In this document: piece after piece, positions 41,201-53,900 of the stretch | Position numbering within the stretch: the stretch's first letter is position 1 | Layout: every line of letters begins with the position of its first letter | Notes under the pieces: model-generated | The model's database searches: none | What the model was told of the DNA's origin: nothing | The model's input: only the letters and a program-made list of their open reading frames with translations | Source: Agelas oroides | Taxonomy: Eukaryota; Porifera; Demospongiae; Agelasida; Agelasidae | Length of the DNA: 64,000 nucleotides | Reading direction: 5' to 3' | NCBI GenBank assembly: GCA_949130485.1 | Contig: OX422205.1 | Location: 6,696,863-6,760,862, forward strand | Program-made: the position numbers and the translations under genes

Positions 41201-44200
41201 TCCCCTGGCATTTCCCTGAATTTCCCTGTATTCCCCTGCATTCCCCTGCGTTCCCCTGGCACTTTGCCTCCACTCTTGTACGTTCCCCTGGCATTCCCCT
41301 GCATTCCCCTTCATTCCGCTAGCACTTTACACCCACTCCCTTGCATTCCCCTGGTAGTCCCCTGCATTCCCCTGGCACTATACACCCACTGCCATACGTT
41401 CCCCTGGCATTCCCCTGCATTCCCTGCATTCCCTGCATTCCCCTGGCAGTTTACACTCCCATATGTTTCCCTGGCATTCCCCTGCATTCCCCTGCATTCC
41501 CCTGGCACTTTGCACCCACTACCGTACGTTCCCCTGCCATTCCCCTGCATTCCCCTGGCAATTTGCATCCACTCTTGTACCTTCTCCTGGCATTCCTGTG
41601 CATTCCCTTTCATTCCCCTAGCACTTTACACCTGCCCCCATACATTCCCCTGGCGCTACACACCCACTCCATCATGTTCCCCTGGCATTCCCCTGCATTC
41701 CCCAGCATTCCCCTGGTACTTTGAACCCACTCCCATACGTTCCACATGCATTTCCCTGTATTCCTCTGCATTCCCCTGCATTCCCGTGTTCCCCTGGTAC
41801 TTTGCCTCCACTGTTGTACGTTCCCCTCGCATTCCCCTGCATTCCCCTGCATTCCCCTGGCAATTTGCATCCTCTTGTACATTCCCCTGGCATTCCTTTG
41901 CATTCCCCTTCATTTCCCTAGCACTTAACACCCGCCCCCTTACATTTCCCTGGTAGTTCCCTGCATTCCCCTGGCGCTATACACCCACTCCCATATGTTC
42001 CTCTGGCATTCCCCTGCATTCCCCTGCATTTCCCTGCCTTCCCCTGCATTCCCCTGGCAGTTTGCACCGACTTTTGTACGTTCCCCTGGCATTCCCCTGC
42101 ATTCCCCAGCATTCCCTTGGCACTTTGCACCCACTCCCATACGTTCCCCTGGCATTCCCCTATATTCTCCTGCATTCCCCTGCATTCCCCAGCATTCCCC
42201 TGGCACTTTGCCTCCACTCTTGTACGTTCCCCTGGCATTCCCCTGCATTCCCTTTCATTCCACTAGCACTTTACACCCACGCCCTTGCATTCCCCTGGTA
42301 GTCCCCTGCATTCCTCTGGCACTATACACCCACTCCCATACGTACCCCTGGTATTCCCCTGCATTCCTTGCATTCCCCTGGCAGTTTAAACCCACTACCA
42401 TACGTTCCCCTGGCATTCCCCTGCATTCTCCAGCATTCCCCTGGTACTTTGCACCAACTCCATACGTTCCACTGGCATTTCCCTGTATTCCGCTGTATTC
42501 CCCTGCATTCCCCTGCGTTCCCCCGGCACTTTGCCTCCACTCTTGTACGTTCCCCTGGCATTCCCCTGCATTCCCCTTCATTCGGCTAGCACTTTACACC
42601 CACTCCCTTGCATTCCCTTGGTAGTTCCCTGCATTCCCCTGGCACTATACACCCACTCCCATACATTCCCCTGGCATTCCCCTGCATTCCCTGCATTCCC
42701 CTGGCACTTTGCACCCACTCACATAAGTTCCCCTGAGATTTCCCTGTATTCCCCTGGCACTTTGCACCCACTACCATACGTTTCCCTGGCATTCCCCTGC
42801 ATTCCCCTGTATTCCCCTAGCACTTTACACCCACTCGCATAGATTCCCGTCATTCCCCTGCATTCCCCTGGCACTTTACTCTCACATACGTTTCCCTTGT
42901 ATTCCCCTGCATTCCCCTGCATTCCCCTGTCACTTTGCACCCACTACCGTACGTTCCCCTGGCATTCCCCTGCATTCCCCTGGCAATTTGCATCCTCTCT
43001 CGTACGTTCCCCTGGCATTCCTTTGCATTCCCCTTCATTCCCCTAGCACTTTACACCCGCCCCCTTACATTCCCCTGGTAGTTCCCTGCATTCCCCTGGC
43101 ACTATACACCCACTCCCATATGTTCCTCTGGCTTTCCCCTACATTCCCCAGCATTCCCCTTGCACTTTGCACCCACTCCCATACGTACCCCTGGCATTCC
43201 CCTACATTCCCCAGCATTCCCCTGGCACTTTGCACCCACTCCCATACGTTCCCCTGGCATTCCCCTGCATTCCCCAGCATTCCCCTGCCACTTTGCACCC
43301 ACTCCCATTCGTTCCCCTGGCATTCACCTGTATTCCCCTGTATTCCCTTGCATTCCTCTGCATTCCCCTGCGTTCCCCTGGCACTTTGCCTCCACTCTCG
43401 TACGTTTCCCTGGCATTCCCCTGCATTCCCCTTCATTCCACTAGATCACACCCACTCCCTTGCAATATCCTGGTAGTCCCCTGCATTCTCCTGGCACTAT
43501 ACACCCACTCCCATATGTTCCCCTGGCATTCCCCTGCAATGCCTGCATTCCCCTGGCAGTTTACACCCACTCCCTTACGTTCCCCTGGCATTCCCCTGCA
43601 TTCCCCAGCATTCCCCTGGCACTTTGCACCCTCTCCCGTACGTTCCCCTGGCATTCCCCTGTATTCCCCTGAATTCCCCTGCATCCCCCTGCGTTCCCCA
43701 GCACTTTGCCTCCACTCGTACGTTCCCCTGGCATTCCCCTGCATTCCCCTTCATTCCGCTAGCACTTTACACCCACTCCCATGCATTCCCCTGGTAGTCC
43801 CCTGCATACCCCTGGAACTATACACCCACTCCCATACGTTCCACTGGTATTCCCCTGCATTCCCTGCATTCTCCTGGCAGTTTACACCCACTCCCATACG
43901 TTCCCCTGGCATTCCCTGCTTTCCCCAGCTTTCCCCTGGCACTTTGCAACCACTCCCGTACGTTCCCCTGGCATTCCCCTGTATTTTCCTGGCACTTTGC
44001 ACCCACTACCATACGTTCCCCTGGCATTCCCCTGCATCCCCCTGCATTCCCCTGGCAGTTTGCACCCACTCCCATACGTTCCCCTGGCATTACCCTGCAT
44101 TCCCCAGCATTCACCTGGCACTTTCCACTGCCATACGTTCCCTTGGCATTCCCGTGTTCCACTGAATTCCCCTGCATTCCCCTGCATTCCCCTGCATTCA

Positions 44201-44824
44201 CCTGCGTTCCCCTAGCACTGCCTCCACTCTCGTACGTTCCCCTGGCATTCCCCTGCATTCCCTTTCATTCTGCCAGTACTTTACACCCACTCCCTTGCAT
44301 TCTCCTGGTAGTCCCCTGCCTTTCACTGGCACTATACACCCACTCGCATACATTCCCCTGGCATTCCCCTGCATTCCCTGATTCCCCTGGCAGTTTACAC
44401 CCACTCCCATACGTTTCCCTGGCATTCCCCTATATTCCCCTGCATTCCCCTGGCAGTTTACACCCACTCCCATACGTTCCCCTGGCATTCCCCTACATTC
44501 CCAAGCATTCCCCTGGCACTTTGCACCCACTCCCATACGTTCCCCTGGCATTCCCCTGTATTCCCCTGTATTCCCCTGCATCCCCCTGCGTTCCCCTGGC
44601 ACTTTGCCTCCACTCCTGTACGTTCCCCTGGCATTCCCCTGCATTCCCCTTCATTCCGCTAGGACTTTACACCCACTCCCTTGCAATCCCCTGGTAGTAC
44701 CCTGCATTCCCCTGGCACTATACACCCACTCCAATACGTTCCCCTGGCATTCCCCAGCATTCCCTGCATTCCCCTGGCTGTTTGCACCCACTCACATACG
44801 TTCCCCTGGCATTCCCCTGCATTC

Positions 44825-45077
44825 CCCAGCATTCCCCTGGGACTTTGCGCCCACTCATATAAGTTCCACTGGCATTCCCCTGTATTCTCCTGGCACTTTG
44901 CACCCACTCCCATACTTTCGCTTGGCATTGCCTGCATTACCCTGCATTCCCCAGCATTCCCCTGGGACTTTGCGCCCACTCATATAAGTTCCACTGGCAT
45001 TCCCCTGTATTCTCCTGGCACTTTGCACCCACTCCCATACTTTCGCTTGGCATTGCCTGCATTACCCTGCATTCCCC
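44825..45077. repeat. about 126-bp exact tandem duplication within the satellite
   Basis: A block starting near CCCCAGCATTCCCCTGGGAC and ending CTGCATTACCCTGCATT is repeated head to tail without visible change, indicating recent slippage or unequal exchange. A related block occurs at about 48265-48390. Confidence 0.85.
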
Positions 45078-48000
45078 AGCATTCCCCTGGCACTTTGCAC
45101 CCACTCCCATACATTCCCCTGGCATTCCCCTGTAGTCCCCTGTATTCCCCTTTATTCCCCTGCATTCCCCTGGCACTTTACACTCGCCCCCTTACATTCC
45201 CCTGGTAGTTCCGTGCATTCCCCTGGCAATTTGCATCCTCTTCGTACGTTCCCCTGGCATTCCTTTGCATTCCCCTTCATTCCCGTAGCACTTTACACCC
45301 GCCCCCTTACATCCCCCTGGTAGTTCCCTGCATTCCCCTGGCACTATACACCCACTCCCATATGTTCCCCTGGCAATCCCCTGCATTCCCCTGCTTTCCC
45401 ATGGCAGTTTGCACCCACTCCCATACGTTCCCCTGGTATTCCTCTACATTCCCCAGCATTCCCCTGGCACTTTGCACCAACTCCCATACGTTCGCCTGGC
45501 ATTCCCCTGTATTTCCCTGCATTCCCCTGCATTCCCCTGGCACCTTGCCTGCACTCTCGTACGTTCACCTGGCATTACCCTGCATTCCCCTTCATTCCGC
45601 TAGCACTTTACCCCCACTCACATTCCCCTGGTAGTCCCCTGCATTCCCCTGGCACTAAACACCCACTCACATACGTTCCCCTGGCATTCCCCTGCATTCC
45701 CTGCTTTCCCCTGGCAGTTTACACCCACTCCCATACGTTCCCCTGGCATTCACCTGCATTCCCCAGCATTCTCCTGGCACCTTGCACCCACTTCCATACG
45801 TTACCCTGGCATTCCCCTGTATTCCCCTGAATTCCCCTGCGTTCCCCTGGCACTTTGCATCCACACTCGTATGTTCCCCTGGCATTCCCCTGCATTCCCC
45901 TTCATTCCGCTAGCACTTTACACCCACTCCCTTGCATTCCCCTGGTGGTCCCCTGCATTCCCCTGGCACTATACACCCACTCCCATGCGTTCCCCTGGCA
46001 TTCCCCTGCATTCCCTCCATTCCCCTGGTAGTTTACACCCACTCCCATCCGTTCCCCTGGCATTCCCTTGTATTCCCCAGCATTCCCCTGACATTTTACA
46101 CCCACTACCATACGTTCCCCTTGCTTTCCCCTGCATTCCCCTGCATTCACCTGAATTCCCCTAGCACTTTACACCCACTCCAGTAGATTCCCCTGTCATT
46201 CCCCTGCATTGCCCTGGCACTTTACACTCCCATCTCTTCCCCTGGCATTCTCCTGCATTCCCCTGCATTCCCCTGGCAGTTTGCATCCACTCCCATACTT
46301 TCCCCTGGCATTCCCCTGCATACCCCAGCATTCCCCTGGCACTTTGCACCCACTCCCATACGTTCCCCTGGAATTCCCCTGTATTCCCCTGCATTCCCCT
46401 GCGTTCCCCTGGCACTTTTCCTCCACTCTCGTACGTTCTCCTGGCATTCCCCTGCATTCCCCTTCATTCCGCAAGCACTTTACACCCACTCCCTTGTATT
46501 CCCCTTGTAGTCCCCTGCATTCCCCTCGCACTATACACCCACTCCCATACGTTCGCCTGGCATTCCCCTGCATTCCCTGCATTCACCTGGCAGTTTACAC
46601 TCTGATACGTTTCCTTAGCATTCCCCTTCATTCCCCTGCATTCCGCTGGTACTTTGCACCCACTACCGTACGTTCCCCTGGTATTCCCCTGCATTCCCCT
46701 TCCTGTAGCACTTTACACCCGCCCCCTTACATTCCCCTGGTAGTTCCCTGTATTCCCTTGGCACTATACACCCACTCACATATGTTCCCCTGGCATTCCC
46801 TTGGATTCCCTGCATTACCCTGGCAGTTTACAACCACTCCCATACATTCCCCTGGCATTCCCCTGCATTCCTCCGCAATCCCCTGGCGGTTTGCACCCAC
46901 TCCCATACGTTCCTCTGGTATTTCCCTGTATTCCTCTGGATTCCCCTACATTTTCCTGCATTCCCTTGGGACTTTGCCTCCACTCCCATACGTTCCCCTG
47001 GCATTCCCCTGCATTCCCTGCAATTCCCTGGCAGTTTACACCCACTCCCATACGTTCCCTTGGCATTCCCCTGTATTCCCCAGCATTCACCTGACACTTT
47101 GCACCCACTCCCATAAGTTCCCCTGGCATTCCCCTGTATTCCCCTGGCACTTTGCAACCACTACCATACATTCCCCTGGCATTCCCCTGCATTCCCCTGT
47201 ATTCCCCTAGCACTTTACACCCACTCCAGTAGATTCCCGTTATTGACCTGCATTCCCCTGGCACTTTACACTCACTGCCATACGTTTCCCAGGCATTCCC
47301 GTGCATTCCCCTGCATTCCTATGGCACTTTGCACCCACTACCGTACGTTCCCCTGATATTCCCCTGCATTCCCCTGCGTTCCCCTGGCAATTTTTTTATC
47401 CTCTCTCGTACGTTCCCCTGGTATTTCTTTGCAATCCGTTCATTCCCCTAGCACTTTACACCCGCCCCCTTATATTCCCCTGGCGCTATACACCCACTCC
47501 CACATGTTCCCCCGGCATTCCCCTGCATTCCCCTGCATTCCCCTGCATTCCCCTGCATTCCCCTGCATTCCCCTGGCAGTTTGCACCCACTCCCATACGT
47601 TCCCCTGGCATTCCCCTGCATTCCCCAGAATTCCCCTGGCACTTTGCACCCACTTCTATACGTTTTCCTGGCATTCCCCTGTATTCCCCTGAATTCCCCT
47701 GCGTTCCCCTGGCACTTTGCCTCCACTCTCGTATGTTCCCCTGGCATTCCCCTGCATTCCCCTTCATTCCGCTAGCACTTACACCCACTCCCTTGCATTC
47801 CCCTGGTAGTCCCCTGCATTCTCCTAGCACTATACACCCACTCCCATACGTTTCCCTGGCATTCCCCTGCATTCCCTGCATTTCCCTGGCAGTTTACACC
47901 CACTCCCATGCGTTCCCCTGGCCTTCCACTGCATTCTCCAGCATTCCGCTGGCACTTTGCACCCACTCCCATACATTCCCTGGCATTCCCCTGTATTCCC

Positions 48001-50969
48001 CTGTATTCCCCTGCATCCTCCTGCGTTCCCCTGGCACTTTGCCTCCACTCCTGTATGTTCCCCTGGCATTCCCCTGCATTCCTCTTCATTCCGCTAAGAC
48101 TTTACACCAACTCCCTTGCATTCCCCTGGTAGTCCCCTGCATTTCCCTGGCACTATACACCCACTCCAATACGTTCCCCTGGCATTCCCCAGTATTCCCT
48201 GAATTACCCTAGCTGTTTGCACCTACTCCCATACGTTCCCCTGGCATTCCCCTGCATTCCCCAGCATTCCCCTGGGACTTTGCACCCACTCCCATAAGTT
48301 CCACTGGCATTCCCCTGTATTCCCCTGGCACTTTGCACCCACTCCAATACTTTCCCTTGGCATTGCCTGCATTACCCTGCATTCCCCAGCATTCCCCTGG
48401 CACTTTGCACCCACTCCCATACGTTCCCCTGGCATTCCCCTGTAGTCCCCTGTATTCCCCTGCATTTCCCTGCATTCCTCTGGCACTTTGCCTCCACTCT
48501 CGTACGTTCCCCTGGCATTCCCCTGCATTTCCCTTCATTCCGCTAGCACTTTACACCCACTCCCTTGCATTCCCCTTGTAGTCCCCTGTATTCCCCTGGC
48601 ACTATACACCCACTCCCATACGTACTCCTAGCATTCCCCTGCATTCCCTGCATTCCCCTGGCAGTTTACACCAACTCCCATACGTTCCGCTGGCATTCCC
48701 CTGTATTCCCCAGCATTCCCCTGACACTTTGCACCCACTCCCATAAGGTCCACTGGCATTACCCTGTATTCCCCTGGCACTTTGCACCCACTACCATATG
48801 TTCCCCTGCATTCACCTGAATTCCCCTAGCACTTTACACCCACTCCCGTAGATTCCCCTGTCATTCCCCTGCATTCTCCTGGCACTTTACACACTCTCCC
48901 ATACATTTCCCTGCCACCCCCCTGCATTCCCCTGCATTCCCCTGGCACGTAGCACCCACTATCGTACGTTCCCCTTGCATTCCCCTGCATTCCCCTGCAT
49001 TCCCCTGGCAATTTGCATCCTCTCTCATACGTTCCCATGACATTCCTTTTCATTCCCCTTCATTCCCCTGGCACTTTATATCACCCCCCTTACATTCCCT
49101 TGTTAGCTTCCTGCATTCATCTGGCGCTATACACCTAATCCCATATGTTCCCCTCGCATTCCCCTACATTACCTTGGATTCCCCTGGCAGTTTACACCCA
49201 CTCCCATATGTTGCCCTGGCATTTCCCTGCATTCCCCTGCATTCCCCTGCGTTCCCCTGGCACTTTGCCTCCATTCTTGTACGTTCCCCTGGCATTCCCC
49301 TGCATTCCCCTTCATTCCGCTAGCACTTTACACCCACTCCCTTGCATTCCCCTGGTAGTCCCCTGCATTCACCTGGCGTTATACACCCACTCCCATACGT
49401 TCCCCTGGCATTCCTGTGCATTCCCTGCATTCCCCTGGCAGTTTATCCCCACTCCCATACGTTCCCCTGGAATTCCCCTGTATACCCCAGCATTCCCTTG
49501 ACACTTTGCACCCACTCCCATAAGTTCCCCTGGGATTCCCCTGTATTCCCCTGGCACTTTGCACCCACTACCATACGTTTCCCTGGCATTCCCTTGCATT
49601 CCCCTGCATTCCCCTGTATTCCCCTGGCACTATACACCCACTCCCGTAGATTCCCCTGTTATTCCCCTGCATTCCCCTGGCATTTTAAACTCACTCCCAT
49701 ACGTTTCCCTGGCGTTCACCTGCACTCCCCTGTATTCCCGTGCATTCCCCTTTATTCCCCTGCATTCCCCTGGCACTTTACACTCGCCCCCTTACATTCC
49801 CCTGGTAGTTCCCTGCATTCCCCTTACAATTTGCATCCTCTCTCGTACGTTCCCCTGGCATTCCTTTGCATTTCCCTTCATTCCCTTAGCACTTTACACC
49901 CGCCCCCTTACATTCCCCTGGTAGTTCCCTGCATTCCCCTGGCACTATACACCCACTCCCATATGTTCCCCTGGCAATCCCCTGCATTCCCCTGCTTTCC
50001 CATGGCAGTTTGCACCCACTCCGATACGTTCCCCTGGTATTCCTCTACATTCCCCAGCATTCCCTTGGCACTTTGCATCAACTCCCATACGTTCGCCTGG
50101 CATTCCCCTGTATTTCCCTGCATTCCCCTGCATTCCCCTGGCACCTTGCCTGCACTTTCGTACGTTCACCTGGCATTCCCCTCCATTCCCCTTCTTTCCG
50201 CTGGCACTTTACCCCCACTCAAATTCCCCTGGTAGTCCCCTGCATTCCCCTGGCACTAAACACCCACTCACATACGTTCCCCTGGCATTCCCCTGCATTC
50301 CCTGCTTTCCCCTGGCAGTTTACACCCACTCCCATACGTTCCCCTGGCATTCCCCTGCATTCCCTAGCATTCCCCTGGCACTTTGCACCCACTTCCATAT
50401 GTTCCCCTGGCATTCCCCTGTATTCCCCTGAATTCCCCTGCATTCCCCTGCGTTCCCCTGGCACTTTGCATGCACACCCGTATGTTCTCCTGGCATTCCC
50501 CTGTATTCCCCTTCATTCCGCTAGCACTTTACACCCACTCCATTTCATTCCCCTGGTGGTCCCCTGCATTTCCCTGGCACTATACACCCACTCACATGCG
50601 TTCCCCTGGCATTCCCCTGCATTCCCTCCATTCCCCTGGTAGTTTACACCCACTCCCATACGTTCCCCTGGCATTCCCTTGTATTCCCCAGCATTCCTCT
50701 GACACTTTGCACCCACTCCCATAAGTTCCCCTGGCATTCCTCTGTAGTCCCTTGGCACTTTGCACCCACTACCATACGTTCCCCTGGGATTCCCCTGCAT
50801 TCCCCTGCATTCACCTGAATTCCCCTAGCACTTTACACCCACTCCAGTAGATTCCCCTGTCATTGCCCTGCATTCCCCTGGCACTTTACACTCACTCCCA
50901 TCTGTTCCCCTGGCATTCTCCTGCATCCCCCTGCATTCCCCTGGCAGTTTGTACCCACTCCCATACTTT

Positions 50970-50985
50970 CCCTAACCCTAACCCT
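50970..50985 (-). repeat. interstitial telomeric motif, inverted
   Basis: CCCTAACCCTAACCCT lies inside the satellite, in the opposite orientation to the chromosome-end TTAGGG. The satellite to its right (50986 on) repeats the satellite starting about 50250. Confidence 0.95.
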
Positions 50986-53900
50986 GGCACTAAACACCCA
51001 CTCACATACGTTCCCCTGGCATTCCCCTGCATTCCCTGCTTTCCCCTGGCAGTTTACACCCACTCCCATACGTTCCCCTGGCATTCCCCTGCATTCCCTA
51101 GCATTCCCCTGGCACTTTGCACCCACTTCCATATGTTCCCCTGGCATTCCCCTGTATTCCCCTGTATTCCCCTGAATTCCCCTGCATTCCCCTGCGTTCC
51201 CCTGGCACTTTGCATCCACACTCGTATGTTCTCCTGGCATTCCCCTGTATTCCCCTTCTTTCCGCTAGCACTTTACACCCACTCCCTTGCATTCCCCTGG
51301 TGGTCCCCTGCATTTCCCTGGCACTATACACCCACTCACATGCGTTCCCCTGGCATTCCCCTGCATTCCCTCCATTCCCCTGGTAGTTTACACCCACTCC
51401 CATACGTTCCCCTGGCATTCCCTTGTATTCCCCAGCATTCCCCTGACACTTTGCACCCACTCCAATAAGTTCCCCTGGCATTCCCCTGTAGTCCCTTGGC
51501 ACTTTGCACCCACTACCATACGTTCCCCTGGCATTCCCCTGCATTCCCCTGGATTCACCTGAATTCCCCTAGCACTTTACACCCACTCCAGTAGATTCCC
51601 CTGTCATTGCTCTGCATTCCACTGGCACTTTACACTCACTCCCATCTGTTCCCCTGGCATTCTCCTGCATCCCCCTGCATTCCCCTGGCAGTTTGTACCC
51701 ACTCCCATACTTTCCCCTGGCATTCCCCTGTGTTCCCCTGGGTTCCCCTGGCACTTTGCCTCCACTCTCGTACGTTCCCTTGGCATTCCCCTGCATTCCC
51801 CTTCATTCCGCTAGCACTTACACCCACTCCCTTGCATTCCCCTGGTAGTCCCCTGCATTCTCCTGGAACTATACACCCACTCCCATACGTTCCCCTGGCA
51901 TTCCCCTGCATTCTCTGCATTCCCCTGGCAGTTTACACCCACTCCAATGCGTTGCCCTGGCCTTCCACTGCATTCCCAAGCATTCCGCTGGCACTTTTCA
52001 CCCACTCCCATACGTTCCCCTGGCATTCCCCTGTATTCCCCTGTATTCCCCTGCATTCCCCTGCGTTCCCCTGGCACTTTGCCTCCACTCTCGTACGTTC
52101 CCCTGGCATTCCCCTGCATTCCCCTTCATTCTGCTTGCTCGTTACACCAACCCACTTGCATTCCCGTGGAAGTCGCCTGCATTCCCCTGGCACTATACAC
52201 CCACTCCCATGCGTTCCCCTGGCACTCCCTGCATTCCCTCCATTCCCCAGGCAGTTTACACCCACTCCCATGCGTTCCCCTGGCATTCCCTGCATTCCCT
52301 CCATTCCCCAGGCAGTTTACACCCACTCACATACGTTCCCCTGGCATTCCCTTGTATTCCCCAGCATTCCCCTGACACTTTACACCCACTCCCATAAGTT
52401 CCCCTGGCATTCCCCTGTAGTCCCCTGGCACTTTGCACCCACTACCATACGTTCTGCTGGCATTCCCCTGCATTCCCCTGCATTCACCTGAATTCCCCTA
52501 GCACTTTACACCCACACCCGTAGATTCCCCTGTCATTCCCCTGCATTGCCCTGGCACTTTACACTCACTCCCATGTTTCCCTGGCATTCTCCTGCATTCC
52601 CCTGCAACCCCCTGGCAGTTTGCACCCACTCCCATACGTTCCCCTAGCATTCCCCTGCATTCCCCAGCATTCCCCTGGCACTTTGCACCCACTCCCATAC
52701 GTTCCGTGGAATTCCCCTGTATTCCCCTGCATTCCCATGCGTTACCCTTGCACTTTGTCTCCACTCTCGTACGTTCACCTGGATTCCCCTGTATTCCCCT
52801 TCATTCCGCTAGCACTTTACACCTACTCCCTTGCATTACCCTGGTAGTCCCCTGCATTCCCGTGGTACTATGCACCCACTCCCATATGTTCCCCTGGCAT
52901 TCCCCTGCATACCTTGCATTCACCTGGCAGATTACACTCACTCCGATACGTTTCCCTGGCATTCCCCTGCATTCCCCTGCATTCCCCTGGCACTTTGCAC
53001 CCACTACCGTACGTTCCCCTGGCATTCCCCTGTATTCCCCTGCATTCCCCTGGCAATTTGCATCCTCTCTCGTACGTTCCCCTGGCATTCGTTTGCATCC
53101 CCCTTCCCGTAGCACTTTACACCCGCCACCTTACATTCTCCTGGTAGTTTCCTGCATTCCCCTGGCACTATACACACACTCATATGTTCCCCTGGCATTC
53201 TCTTGCATTCCCTGCATTACCCTGGCAGTTTATACCCACTCCCATACATTCCACTGGCATTCCCCTGCATTCCTCAGCAATCCCCTGGCACTTTGCACCC
53301 ACTCCCATATGTTCCCCTGGCATTTCCCGGTATTCCCTTGGATTCCCCTGCATTCCCATGCGTTCCCCTGGCACTGCCTCCACTCCAATTCGTTCCCTTG
53401 GCATTCCCCTGCATTCCCTGCAATCCCCTGGCAGTTTACACCCACTCCCATACGTTCCCTTGGCATTCCCCAGCATTCCCCTGACACTGCACCCACTCTC
53501 ATAAGTTCCCCTGGCATTCCCCTGTATTTCCCTGGCACTTTGCACCCACTACCATACATTCCCCCTATCATTCCCCTGCATTCCTCTGTATTCCCCTAGC
53601 ACTTTACACCCACTCCCATAGATTCCCCTGTTATTCACCTGTATTCCCCAGGCACTTTACACTCACTCCCATACGTTTCCCTGGCATTCCCCTGCATTCC
53701 CGTGCATTCCCCTGCATTTCTCTGGCACTTTGCACCCACTACAGTACATTCCCCTTGCATTCCCCTGCATTCCCCTGCGTACCCCTGGCAATTTACATCC
53801 TCTCTCGTATGTTCCCCTTGCATTCCTTTGCATTCCCCTTCATTACCCTAGCACTTTACACTCGGTCCCTTACATTCCCCTGGTAGTTCCCTGCATTCCC

